From Verrucomicrobiota bacterium (lineage in GTDB: Bacteria > Verrucomicrobiota > Verrucomicrobiia > Limisphaerales > UBA1096), in assembly GCA_030747575.1 (NCBI GenBank), contig JASLKI010000008.1:1-8911 (forward strand): DNA of 8,911 nucleotides. The letters are read 5' to 3'. Shown here in pieces: positions 1 to 6,337 of the stretch (positions are counted from its first letter, which is position 1; each line of letters opens with the position of its first letter). The position numbers and the translations under genes are program-made. The notes beneath the pieces are model-generated. The model worked only from the letters and a program-made list of their open reading frames with translations, had not been told where the DNA came from and did not search any database.

Positions 1-1925
1 GCAGCGCTGTATCGCTCCAGTTTGAGCAGGCCGGTGACGAGGTTGAACCGCGCCTGCGGCAAGTCCGGCTTGAGCGCCACCGCCCGCTCGAAGCTCGCCG
101 TCGCCTCGGCGATCCGGCCTGACTCGACCCGGCGCGCCCCAATTTGAAAATGCGCCTCGGCAAACGTGTCGTCGAGTTGTGCCGCCCTTGTGAAGTGGCC
201 AAGCGCCCCGGTTGCATCGCCGGCGGCCATCGCTTTTTCGCCAAGGCGATACGGGATGCCGGCGCGCGCCCGGGCCAATTGGGCGGTCGCCTCGGGGAAG
301 TCCGGCTGAAGCGCCAGCGCACGGCCAAGCGACGCCGACGCGTCGCCGTATTGCCCGGCCTTGTTCTGCATCGCGCCAAGTTGGTAGTGAAGAATCCGGC
401 TCCACGATGTTTGCCCGATGGCGCGCTTCAGCGAATCAACCCCCTCGTCGTGACGGCCGGCGGACGACAGCAGCAACCCGCGCCGCTGCAACAGCCGCCA
501 GTCGTTGGGCCGGGCTTTCAGCGCGTTGTCGTAAGTCGCCAACGCCGCCGTGCGGTCTAGTCTCCTAGCCACGCGCTGCGCCTCGTCGCGTAGTTGGCCA
601 AGCGCCTCGTCGTTGTTGAGTCGGTGATTGAACGGCGGCTGTTGCAATCGCCGAATGACACTGGCCAACACCACGCCGCGATCCCAGTCTGTGTACGCCA
701 AACGCCCTGCACACTCGCCGGACGTCAGCCACGGACCGCTTGGCTTGTCACCGCCCGACGCGAGCCGCGACGCGATGCCCTCGGCGAACAACTTGGCCAA
801 GCGGTGGTTTCCCTCGAACGTAAAATGCACGTGCTCGTAAAACGTTTCGCGCCCGGCGATGCCGCTTGGGCTTTGCGCGTCGAGCGCGACTTGGGCGTCG
901 ATGAAAGTCACGTTGCCGGATCCCGCCTGGCCAAGCGCCTGAGTGATCGCATTGAGCTTCGAGTCGGCGCGAAAACGTAGCGCGTCCAAGTCTCGCGCCC
1001 GAACGTAGTGGCTGTGCGCCTCGCCGGTTTTGCCCTCCGCCTCGAGTGAGCGCGCCAGCTGAAACTGCTCGACTGCGTCCGGCGCAGCGAACGGCGCCGA
1101 GTCGCGCAGGTTGGATGCGACGGTTGACATCACGACATGGACCCCTGCTTGGCGACTTTCAGCGAGAATGTCCGACAGGTTTTTGTTGTGCGAATCGTAA
1201 ACCCACTTGAGTTGCGGGTCGTCCGCGCGAAGTTGCTGGTCGAGAAACATTCCCATGCCCTTCCACTGCGCGCCGTCTGCGTTCTCCGTTGAGTCGCTGA
1301 AACTGGCAACCCACTGTCCGAACCGGAGCTGCTTGAGGCTCAAGCCCAGGCGTAATGTGGTCAATGGTGGGGTTTTTCGGCCAAAAACAGTGCCCGCGCC
1401 GAACGGCCCCATCACCTCGTTGTGCCCGATGTAAAGCACCCAAAAGTCGCCGTCGAGACCGGCGCACTCGCGGGCGATCGGCAGGATGGCGTGGGAATTA
1501 ATGGCGGTGACGGCGGCGTTGATGACCTCAAAATCACGCCCGGGAAAACGGCCCTCAAGCAGCACCTCCAAAAGTCGCGGCATGCCGAACGCCGGCTCAG
1601 GATCGCCCTCCGCCGCCGACTCGCCAAACATAAACACGCGGGTTGTGGCGGGCGACTTTTCACGGCGCAACAATGTCGGTTGCGATGCCCGCGCGAGTGT
1701 CGGCGGCAGGAAACGCCACGCGAACTTTGAGTTCTCGATCAGCGCGCCGTTTTCGTGGTGCGTCGAGGCGACAAAAAACGAAGTGGGATGCCCGTAACCG
1801 GCCAAGCGGAAAGCGCCCTCGGCCAACCCCAGCAGCAGCGCCGGTACACCGAGCATCAGCGCGAGGCGCAATAGCCAAGTGAGACTTGGGCTGGGCTTCG
1901 GCTTTGTGGACAACTGAGGCTCCAT
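1..1925 (-). CDS. Membrane-anchored SGNH/GDSL-type hydrolase with C-terminal TPR repeats (partial, C-terminus beyond left edge)
   Basis: An uninterrupted frame of 641 codons runs from an ATG at 1925 off the left edge. Residues 15-43 form one hydrophobic segment after a short basic N-terminus, so this is probably an uncleaved membrane anchor with the rest outside the cytoplasm. An SGNH-like hydrolase domain follows (about 95-385). It has FGES (Ser103, block I), AINSH (Asn143), YIGHNE (His168-Asn169, block III) and YEHVH (Glu364/His367, in place of the usual Asp-x-x-His). From about 450 the protein is made of TPR-like helical pairs, for example 'ATASFERAVALKPDLPQARF' at 608-627. The start is 15 nt after the stop of the upstream gene, and GGAG at 1947-1944 is rather far, so translation may be coupled. 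This architecture is familiar from Verrucomicrobia and Planctomycetes. The substrate is unknown; polysaccharide or lipid deacylation is only a guess. Eight copies of the CCAAGCG motif lie in this gene. Confidence 0.85.
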   Translation of the reverse strand, partial: MEPQLSTKPKPSPSLTWLLRLALMLGVPALLLGLAEGAFRLAGYGHPTSFFVASTHHENGALIENSKFAWRFLPPTLARASQPTLLRREKSPATTRVFMFGESAAEGDPEPAFGMPRLLEVLLEGRFPGRDFEVINAAVTAINSHAILPIARECAGLDGDFWVLYIGHNEVMGPFGAGTVFGRKTPPLTTLRLGLSLKQLRFGQWVASFSDSTENADGAQWKGMGMFLDQQLRADDPQLKWVYDSHNKNLSDILAESRQAGVHVVMSTVASNLRDSAPFAAPDAVEQFQLARSLEAEGKTGEAHSHYVRARDLDALRFRADSKLNAITQALGQAGSGNVTFIDAQVALDAQSPSGIAGRETFYEHVHFTFEGNHRLAKLFAEGIASRLASGGDKPSGPWLTSGECAGRLAYTDWDRGVVLASVIRRLQQPPFNHRLNNDEALGQLRDEAQRVARRLDRTAALATYDNALKARPNDWRLLQRRGLLLSSAGRHDEGVDSLKRAIGQTSWSRILHYQLGAMQNKAGQYGDASASLGRALALQPDFPEATAQLARARAGIPYRLGEKAMAAGDATGALGHFTRAAQLDDTFAEAHFQIGARRVESGRIAEATASFERAVALKPDLPQARFNLVTGLLKLERYSA

Positions 1926-1940
1926 GCGGCGGCGCGTGGA

Positions 1941-2459
1941 TTACTCCGGCTTCGGCGCGCCCGGTTTTGCCTTGGCCTTGGCCGGCGCTATGGTGCCGAA
2001 CATATGGCCGCCAACCTCGCCGTGCGCCCATGTGCCAGCGTATTTGCTGCCGTCGATCACCACGTGCGCGCTGAAGGTGCCCAAGCCGGGGAGAGTCAGG
2101 TTGTCGAGCGAGATGACCGGCGTGTCGCCTGCCCACTTGACGGGGATCGGCATAGGCAGTGTCATGTCGCGTTTGCCGTACTTGATCCGCGCGGTGAACA
2201 CCCACAAGTCGCCCTGCGACATTTTCCGTACAGAGAGAATGGTGTACGACTCCGTGCGCGGCGGCGCCTCATTGCCGACGACGGTGAACTGGCCGGTCAG
2301 CATGGCGTCGGTCAGCGTCGATTCAAACTGTTTGAACAATCGCGCCTGCCGGGCCTCCGGGGTTTCCGGCTTGGCCTTCGGCTCCTCGGCGTTGACCTTG
2401 GCCAAGCCGGCGATCAGTACCGCGACACTGAAGCACTCACGAATTAGATTTGCACGCAT
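1941..2459 (-). CDS. Conserved secreted protein of unknown function, 172 aa
   Basis: An ATG at 2459 was chosen over a TTG at 2489. It gives a proper signal peptide (MRANLIRECF, then a hydrophobic core to about residue 24, likely cut after VNA) and has GGAAAG 7 nt upstream. A charged linker (25-40) leads to a compact domain (about 41-158) rich in beta strands. Recognisable stretches are 'GDLWVFTARIKYGKRDMTLP', 'PIPVKWAGDTPVISLDNLTL', 'PGLGTFSAHVVI' and 'YAGTWAHGEVGGHMFG'. I recall similar small exported proteins in Planctomycetes and Verrucomicrobia but know no assigned function. No catalytic motif is visible. The last 13 residues are a Lys/Ala/Pro tail. The gene leads a probable two-gene unit with the SGNH/TPR gene. 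Its leader carries a possible hairpin whose 3' arm contains the ribosome binding site. Confidence 0.85.
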   Translation of the reverse strand: MRANLIRECFSVAVLIAGLAKVNAEEPKAKPETPEARQARLFKQFESTLTDAMLTGQFTVVGNEAPPRTESYTILSVRKMSQGDLWVFTARIKYGKRDMTLPMPIPVKWAGDTPVISLDNLTLPGLGTFSAHVVIDGSKYAGTWAHGEVGGHMFGTIAPAKAKAKPGAPKPE

Positions 2460-2466
2460 GCGGCGA

Positions 2467-2503
2467 CTTTCCGCCCGCCCAAGCGCCAACGCAAGTCGGA
2501 AGG
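2467..2503 (-). promoter_or_regulatory. Leader hairpin that could mask the ribosome binding site of the 172-aa protein gene
   Basis: On the minus strand CCTTCCG (2503-2497) can pair with CGGAAAG (2473-2467): seven pairs including one G-U. The loop is 23 nt and holds GCGCTTGGGC, the reverse orientation of the dispersed motif. GGAAAG in the 3' arm is the best ribosome binding site for the ATG at 2459, 7 nt away. The 5' arm is identical to the first seven bases of the hairpin in front of the cytochrome gene (5833-5864). The loop is long, so on its own this stem would be weak. Confidence 0.4.
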
Positions 2504-2511
2504 AACAGGAC

Positions 2512-2539
2512 GTTTTATTGGTTGCGTCACGGTTTTCGA
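2512..2539 (-). promoter_or_regulatory. Possible sigma-70-like promoter for the minus-strand pair
   Basis: Read on the minus strand: TCGAAA (2539-2534, 4 of 6 to TTGACA), a 16-nt spacer, then TAAAAC (2517-2512, 4 of 6 to TATAAT). Transcription would start near 2505, right at the base of the leader hairpin. The match is weak; it is listed mainly because its position relative to the hairpin matches the much better promoter of the cytochrome gene. Confidence 0.3.
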
Positions 2540-2640
2540 GTGCTACCCTGAATCCAAGCCTACAACGGTTTTGGTGAATAGCAGGTTTACGCCGGGAGTC
2601 TGTTTACTGAAGCCGATTATGGCCTCAACCGTCTGGAATC

Positions 2641-4737
2641 ATGAAAGCAAACATTCATACCCTGATGGCTGGCAGCCTGATGCTGACCGTGGCATTGGCC
2701 GCCGGATGCCAGCGAGAGTCGAAAGGCCCGCGCGTTTACAATCACCCCCCAGCAACCGTTGGCCCACCGGCCGACCTTTCGCAGTTTGACGCCCCGGCGC
2801 CACCCGCACCAGGGGATGCCCAGCCGGTGCCGGTTGCGCAAGTTGCCGCCCCGGCCCCGGCAGCCGGTTCGCTGGAGTTGCGCCCGGAGGTGGCCAGCGT
2901 GGTGGACATGGCCAAGCGCGGAGTCGGCGACGAGGCGCTGTTGGCCTTCGTCGAGCAAAACCCGATCACCCACCGCATCGTGCCGGAGACGATAATTTTC
3001 CTCAACGACTTGGGCGTCCCAGAAAACGTGGTGGCGCTGATGATTCGACAGGGCGACGCCGTGGAGGAAAAGCAGGAGCAGGGTGGAGTACCGATGAAGC
3101 CGGCCAAGGTGACGGGACAACCGGTCGCGAGCACGCCACCGCCAGCGCCGCTGCCACCGGCGAACAATCCGCCGGTGGTCAACAACCATTATTACGGCGC
3201 ACTCGATCCGTACGGCGACTGGATCTACGACGGCTCACACGGCTGGGTGTGGAGGCCGACTGTGGCCATGGTCGATGGCGGCTGGCGGCCATACAGCCAG
3301 GGCGGGCGCTGGATTTACAGTGACGTCGGCTGGTATTGGAACTCGTACTATAGCTGGGGCTGGGCGCCGTTCCATTACGGACGCTGGCATCGCTCCTCTC
3401 TTCACGGCTGGTACTGGGTGCCCGGCTACACTTGGAGCCCGGCATGGGTCATGTGGCGTTCCAACGACCATTACGCCGGCTGGGCACCGCTCCCACCGGG
3501 CTCACACTACGTGCACGGCATCGGGTACTCTTGGGGAGGCTCGCACGTTGGCTTCAGTTTCGGGTTTGGGCTTGGGCATGGCTGGTTCACCTACTGCGAC
3601 TATGCGCATTTGCGCCATCGTCGGCTGCACCGACACCGGGTGCCGGACAACCGAGTGGCGATCGTTCACAACGAGACAACGGTCGTGAACAATTACATCA
3701 CCGAGAACAACACCACGATCGTCAACGCCGGCATTCCACCGGCCGTGATCGCCGATAAAACGCGCGAACCGGTGCAGAAAATGCGTATCCGCGAATTGGA
3801 CCTCGAGGTCGAAAGCATCGCCCGTATCGGGCAGATTGATGCCAACGGAAAAACCATGGCGATCTATCGTCCAAAGATGCCCACCCCGCCAGATACGCCA
3901 GGTGAAAAACCGGGTGGACGCACACCGGTTACCAAGAATCCGGCGCCAGGCGATTCTGCGGCAGACAAACCGGAGGCCGACCAGAAACTATTAAAGCAGT
4001 ATGGCAACGGCACCTCCGTAGCCAACCAGACTAAAACCAGCGGTAGACTGGGACCTGGGACGCTCGCGCGGCCGCTTGGCCGGAGTTACGGCCTCTCTGG
4101 AGGCAGCAATAGCCGTTCTCTCAATAGCGGAGTGGTTGCTGCATCGCCCAGCCTCACTGGCTCCACCAAGTCCAGCCGCAGTGCCAGCACGTCGGCCAAG
4201 CCGGACGCGAGCGGCAACCGAACGCTGAAATCCACCTTCAGCGCGCCGAGCAAAAGCCACTCTTCGCCGAGAGCGAACATCACCCGCAAACCCGGCCCAT
4301 CCGCCACCTCACGGCTGGTGACACCCTCCACCCGAAACTCGGCCACGCCCAGCCGTGCATGGCAACAGCGACCCTCCCCCTCGTACAGCGCACCCCGCTC
4401 GACACAACGCTCGGTGGCTCCCAAGGCAACCGTGCGGCCATCGCGCCAGCCAAGCGCACGCCCGGCCGCTCCGAGACGGTCCAGCGCAGCACCTTCGCGG
4501 AGTTACAGGGCACCAGCGGCATCACGCCCGGCTCCTTCAAGGGCCACCAGGCCACCGGCACGGATAACTCCCAACCGGTCCTACTCCGCTCCTTCACGGA
4601 GTTACTCAGCACCCTCAAGATCGGCACCCTCAAGATCAGCACCCTCAAGAAGCTATTCTCCTCCAGCACCAAGTGCTCCCTCATCCTCCTCGCGATCATC
4701 AGGTTCGTCGGGCGACAGCGGCAAGAATCCGCGCTGA
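2641..4737 (+). CDS. YXWGXW-type (DUF6600-like) lipoprotein with a long basic Ser/Pro/Arg-rich tail
   Basis: 698 aa. Residues 1-23 are a lipoprotein-like signal ending in LAAGC, with Cys23 as the likely lipidated residue, so the protein should sit in the envelope. A Pro/Ala-rich linker (24-77) leads to a helical segment (about 78-142). An aromatic domain follows (about 183-290), dense in Trp, Tyr and Gly: 'YGDWIYDGSHGWVWRP', 'GGRWIYSDVGWYWN', 'SWGWAPFHYGRW', 'DHYAGWAPLPPGSHY'. This pattern is typical of YXWGXW/DUF6600 proteins, whose molecular role is not established. A His/Arg patch (323-333) and an Asn/Thr-rich stretch (344-361) come next. From about 430 the chain looks disordered and becomes a Ser/Arg/Pro/Ala low-complexity tail with SAPSR and RSYSAPS repeats. 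The basic tail could bind peptidoglycan, acidic polymer or nucleic acid; this is inference. It ends 24 nt before the next gene. Confidence 0.85.
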   Translation: MKANIHTLMAGSLMLTVALAAGCQRESKGPRVYNHPPATVGPPADLSQFDAPAPPAPGDAQPVPVAQVAAPAPAAGSLELRPEVASVVDMAKRGVGDEALLAFVEQNPITHRIVPETIIFLNDLGVPENVVALMIRQGDAVEEKQEQGGVPMKPAKVTGQPVASTPPPAPLPPANNPPVVNNHYYGALDPYGDWIYDGSHGWVWRPTVAMVDGGWRPYSQGGRWIYSDVGWYWNSYYSWGWAPFHYGRWHRSSLHGWYWVPGYTWSPAWVMWRSNDHYAGWAPLPPGSHYVHGIGYSWGGSHVGFSFGFGLGHGWFTYCDYAHLRHRRLHRHRVPDNRVAIVHNETTVVNNYITENNTTIVNAGIPPAVIADKTREPVQKMRIRELDLEVESIARIGQIDANGKTMAIYRPKMPTPPDTPGEKPGGRTPVTKNPAPGDSAADKPEADQKLLKQYGNGTSVANQTKTSGRLGPGTLARPLGRSYGLSGGSNSRSLNSGVVAASPSLTGSTKSSRSASTSAKPDASGNRTLKSTFSAPSKSHSSPRANITRKPGPSATSRLVTPSTRNSATPSRAWQQRPSPSYSAPRSTQRSVAPKATVRPSRQPSARPAAPRRSSAAPSRSYRAPAASRPAPSRATRPPARITPNRSYSAPSRSYSAPSRSAPSRSAPSRSYSPPAPSAPSSSSRSSGSSGDSGKNPR
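4606..4650 (+). repeat. Three tandem copies of a 15-bp unit
   Basis: TC(A/G)GCACCCTCAAGA occurs at 4606-4620, 4621-4635 and 4636-4650, differing at one base. The units are in frame and encode SAPSR three times within the low-complexity tail of the YXWGXW lipoprotein. The block is a likely site of slippage and length change between strains. Confidence 0.9.
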
Positions 4738-4761
4738 CAAGGAGTTGAGCCGCAAATAGGA

Positions 4762-5739
4762 ATGAGGGGGGTAACGAGACGCACCATCGCCGCATGTTGG
4801 CTGGCGGTGTCACTTGGCTTGGCGAACGCCACCGCGCTTGGCCAAGCGCGGACGGTATACTACAGCGGCTTCGAGCCTGGGCAGGATTACGATATGGAGT
4901 ACCCCATCATCGACCATGATGGCTGGCAGGGGGAAGGCACCGGTGGCAACGGCCTGGTTGAGGATAATTTCGAGGGCCTGGGCCAACAGGGCTACATTGG
5001 GTATTGGCCGCCACTGGAGGACTCCGAGGGGTACACCAGCCTTTGGCGGTCAGTCGAGGGGATCGGGCAGGAGGAAACGCGGATCACCGTCACGATGCTC
5101 ATGAAGATCGCCGATTCCACCAACGATCAGCGGGACGACTTTCGCTGGTCCCTTTACAACGACAACCTGCGCCGGCTGATGACGCTGGATTTTGACAACG
5201 AAACCGGAAACATCAACTATGCGCTCGATGACGACATTTTTTTTTCCACGGGATACAAATTCAAACACGAGGCCATCTATGACCTGAAATTCGTGTTGGA
5301 TTTCGCCGCCAACACTTGGACGGTCTCCATCGGCGGCGAGGGGCAGGGCGTTGTTCTTTTCATAAACGCCAAAAAACTGACCACCACCGGGCTCAATCTG
5401 ACCTTCGGCGACCTGGGCCCATCATGGATCATTCACAACCCGGAGGCCCCTGGCGACAACTACATGGTTTTTGACGAGTACCGAATCACCGCGGAAACGA
5501 GCGATTTCGCGCCCAAGGCTCCCCCCACTCTCGCGTGGGGCGGATGGGCGAATGATGGCCGCGCCATGTTGCAGCTCGGAGGTGACGCCACGACCGACTA
5601 CACCGTCGAAGTTTCTGACGACCTGAAAACCTGGACCCCGCTCGAGACCGCCAAGCCGGGCGACACGTGGAAGGAAATCGCCGACGCCGAAGCCCCCGAC
5701 TACGAGCAGCGCTTTTACCGCGCACGCACCGTAGACTGA
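4762..5739 (+). CDS. Secreted protein, concanavalin-like beta-sandwich plus verrucomicrobial C-terminal module
   Basis: 325 aa. Residues 1-29 are a signal peptide (MRGVTRR, hydrophobic core 9-22, cleavage probably after ALGQA). The mature start 'VYYSGFEPGQ', the following Gly/Asp-rich region and strands such as 'RITVTMLMKIAD' and 'AIYDLKFVLDFAANTWTVSI' resemble exported LamG/concanavalin-like folds. No catalytic motif can be named. Residues 255-325, including 'YTVEVSDDLKTWTPLE' and the ending FYRA, match a small Fn3-like module that I associate with the ends of many secreted verrucomicrobial proteins. The AGGA just before the ATG is too close for a normal Shine-Dalgarno, and AAGGAG (4739-4744) is 17 nt away, so initiation is not obvious. 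It is probably cotranscribed with the preceding lipoprotein gene. Its signal-peptide codons contain a perfect 20-bp palindrome. Confidence 0.8.
   Translation: MRGVTRRTIAACWLAVSLGLANATALGQARTVYYSGFEPGQDYDMEYPIIDHDGWQGEGTGGNGLVEDNFEGLGQQGYIGYWPPLEDSEGYTSLWRSVEGIGQEETRITVTMLMKIADSTNDQRDDFRWSLYNDNLRRLMTLDFDNETGNINYALDDDIFFSTGYKFKHEAIYDLKFVLDFAANTWTVSIGGEGQGVVLFINAKKLTTTGLNLTFGDLGPSWIIHNPEAPGDNYMVFDEYRITAETSDFAPKAPPTLAWGGWANDGRAMLQLGGDATTDYTVEVSDDLKTWTPLETAKPGDTWKEIADAEAPDYEQRFYRARTVD
4832..4851. repeat. Perfect 20-bp palindrome containing the dispersed motif on both strands
   Basis: CCGCGCTTGGCCAAGCGCGG equals its own reverse complement. It is two copies of CCAAGCGCGG joined back to back at GGCC. 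It lies within codons 24-30 (TALGQAR) of the secreted protein, over the predicted signal-peptidase site. As RNA it could fold only with a strained loop; as DNA it is a possible dimer-binding or cruciform site. Confidence 0.95.
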
Positions 5740-5798
5740 CTCGTCCAAGCGCCGCCTTTGAATAAGGGAGTGTAGCCGCGCGTCCAAAACCGCCTTGG

Positions 5799-5827
5799 TT
5801 GACTTGGGAGGATGGCTTCAGTAAAAT
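5799..5827 (+). promoter_or_regulatory. Sigma-70-type promoter of the cytochrome gene
   Basis: TTGACT (5799-5804, 5 of 6) and TAAAAT (5822-5827, 5 of 6) are separated by exactly 17 nt. This is the best promoter-like pair noticed in the window. Transcription would start about 5833-5835, at the first bases of the leader hairpin, leaving a leader of about 42 nt before the ATG at 5876. Whether this organism's main sigma factor uses this consensus is assumed. Confidence 0.65.
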
Positions 5828-5832
5828 ACCGG

Positions 5833-5872
5833 CCTTCCGCGCCTAGCCAAGCGCCCGCGGAAGGATTTTTTT
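5833..5872 (+). promoter_or_regulatory. Leader hairpin with U-run that masks the ribosome binding site of the cytochrome gene
   Basis: CCTTCCGCG (5833-5841) pairs perfectly with CGCGGAAGG (5856-5864): nine pairs, seven of them G-C. The 14-nt loop (5842-5855) contains AGCCAAGCGC, a copy of the dispersed motif. GGAAGGA at 5859-5865, mostly in the 3' arm, is the ribosome binding site for the ATG at 5876, 10 nt downstream. A run of seven T (5866-5872) follows directly, so the element also looks like an intrinsic terminator. It may act as translational mask, attenuator, or terminator of upstream transcription. Confidence 0.65.
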
Positions 5873-5875
5873 GTC

Positions 5876-6325
5876 ATGTTGAAATATATCGTTACATTCA
5901 TGCTCATTGGTGGATTTTCTACGTCGCAAAACGCGAACGCCGAATCCGTGGAAATTGATGACCTTAAAGCCAATATGGCCGACTTGTCGGCCAAGCTGCC
6001 GCCCGCAGCCAAGGCGAAGGTCAGCTACAAGAAGGACATCAAGCCGTTGTTTGAAAAATCGTGCCTCAATTGTCACGGACCAAAGAAGCGGCCCAAGGGC
6101 AAGTTCCGCATCGACACCCGCGAACTGGCGCTCAAGGGCGGCTCCGAGGGCGTGGCCATCATCCCCGGCAAAAGCGACAAGAGTCCCCTGACCTACTACA
6201 TCACCTATCAGGTGGTTGACTACGAGATGCCGCCGGAAGGCAAAAAAGATTATCCCAAGCTGACCAAGGAACAGATCGGTCTCGTCCGCGCCTGGATCGA
6301 CCAGGGAGCCAAGTACGATAACTGA
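5876..6325 (+). CDS. Small monoheme cytochrome c, planctomycete type (PSCyt1-like)
   Basis: 149 aa. Residues 1-22 are a signal peptide with likely cleavage after ANA, so the protein is periplasmic or exported. 'YKKDIKPLFEKSCLNCHGPK' (51-70) holds the heme attachment site Cys63-x-x-Cys66-His67. 'YEMPPEGKK' (116-124) offers Met118 as the probable sixth heme ligand. The ending 'QIGLVRAWIDQGA' is typical of planctomycete cytochrome C domains (PSCyt1-like). In Planctomycetes and Verrucomicrobia this domain is often fused to large DUF1549/DUF1553 proteins; here it stands alone, consistent with a small electron carrier. The partner redox enzyme is not in the window. It has its own promoter and leader hairpin, and the DJ-1 gene starts 12 nt after its stop, so the two are probably cotranscribed. 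Confidence 0.9.
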   Translation: MLKYIVTFMLIGGFSTSQNANAESVEIDDLKANMADLSAKLPPAAKAKVSYKKDIKPLFEKSCLNCHGPKKRPKGKFRIDTRELALKGGSEGVAIIPGKSDKSPLTYYITYQVVDYEMPPEGKKDYPKLTKEQIGLVRAWIDQGAKYDN

Positions 6326-6337
6326 TTCCGCCGCCTG

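Larger units (their letters stand above)
2460..2640. promoter_or_regulatory. Divergent intergenic region between the 172-aa protein gene and the YXWGXW lipoprotein gene
   Basis: This 181-nt gap separates two divergent genes and so should hold a promoter for each. Near the minus gene it contains a hairpin (2467-2503) and one CCCAAGCGC motif (2478-2486). A weak minus-strand sigma-70-like promoter can be proposed at 2512-2539. I found no convincing -35/-10 pair for the plus gene, and the only ribosome binding candidate before its ATG is the weak GGA at 2636-2638. No small gene is visible here. Confidence 0.5.

Noticed and set aside
1926..1943. In-frame TAA joining the 172-aa protein and the SGNH/TPR protein, suggesting readthrough or a split gene
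   Set aside because: The two proteins have separate export signals and the downstream ATG starts a proper membrane anchor, so these are two genes that happen to share a frame.
144..2577. Many plus-strand open frames of 60-220 codons over the SGNH/TPR and 172-aa genes
   Set aside because: They lie opposite two continuous minus-strand genes with signal or anchor sequences and motifs, and their translations look like random Arg/Pro/Ala-rich sequence.
4280..4813. 177-codon minus-strand frame, and a 129-codon plus-strand frame at 4359-4748, over the lipoprotein tail
   Set aside because: Both arise from the repetitive Ser/Arg/Pro codons of the real gene read in other frames. Neither has a domain or plausible start context.
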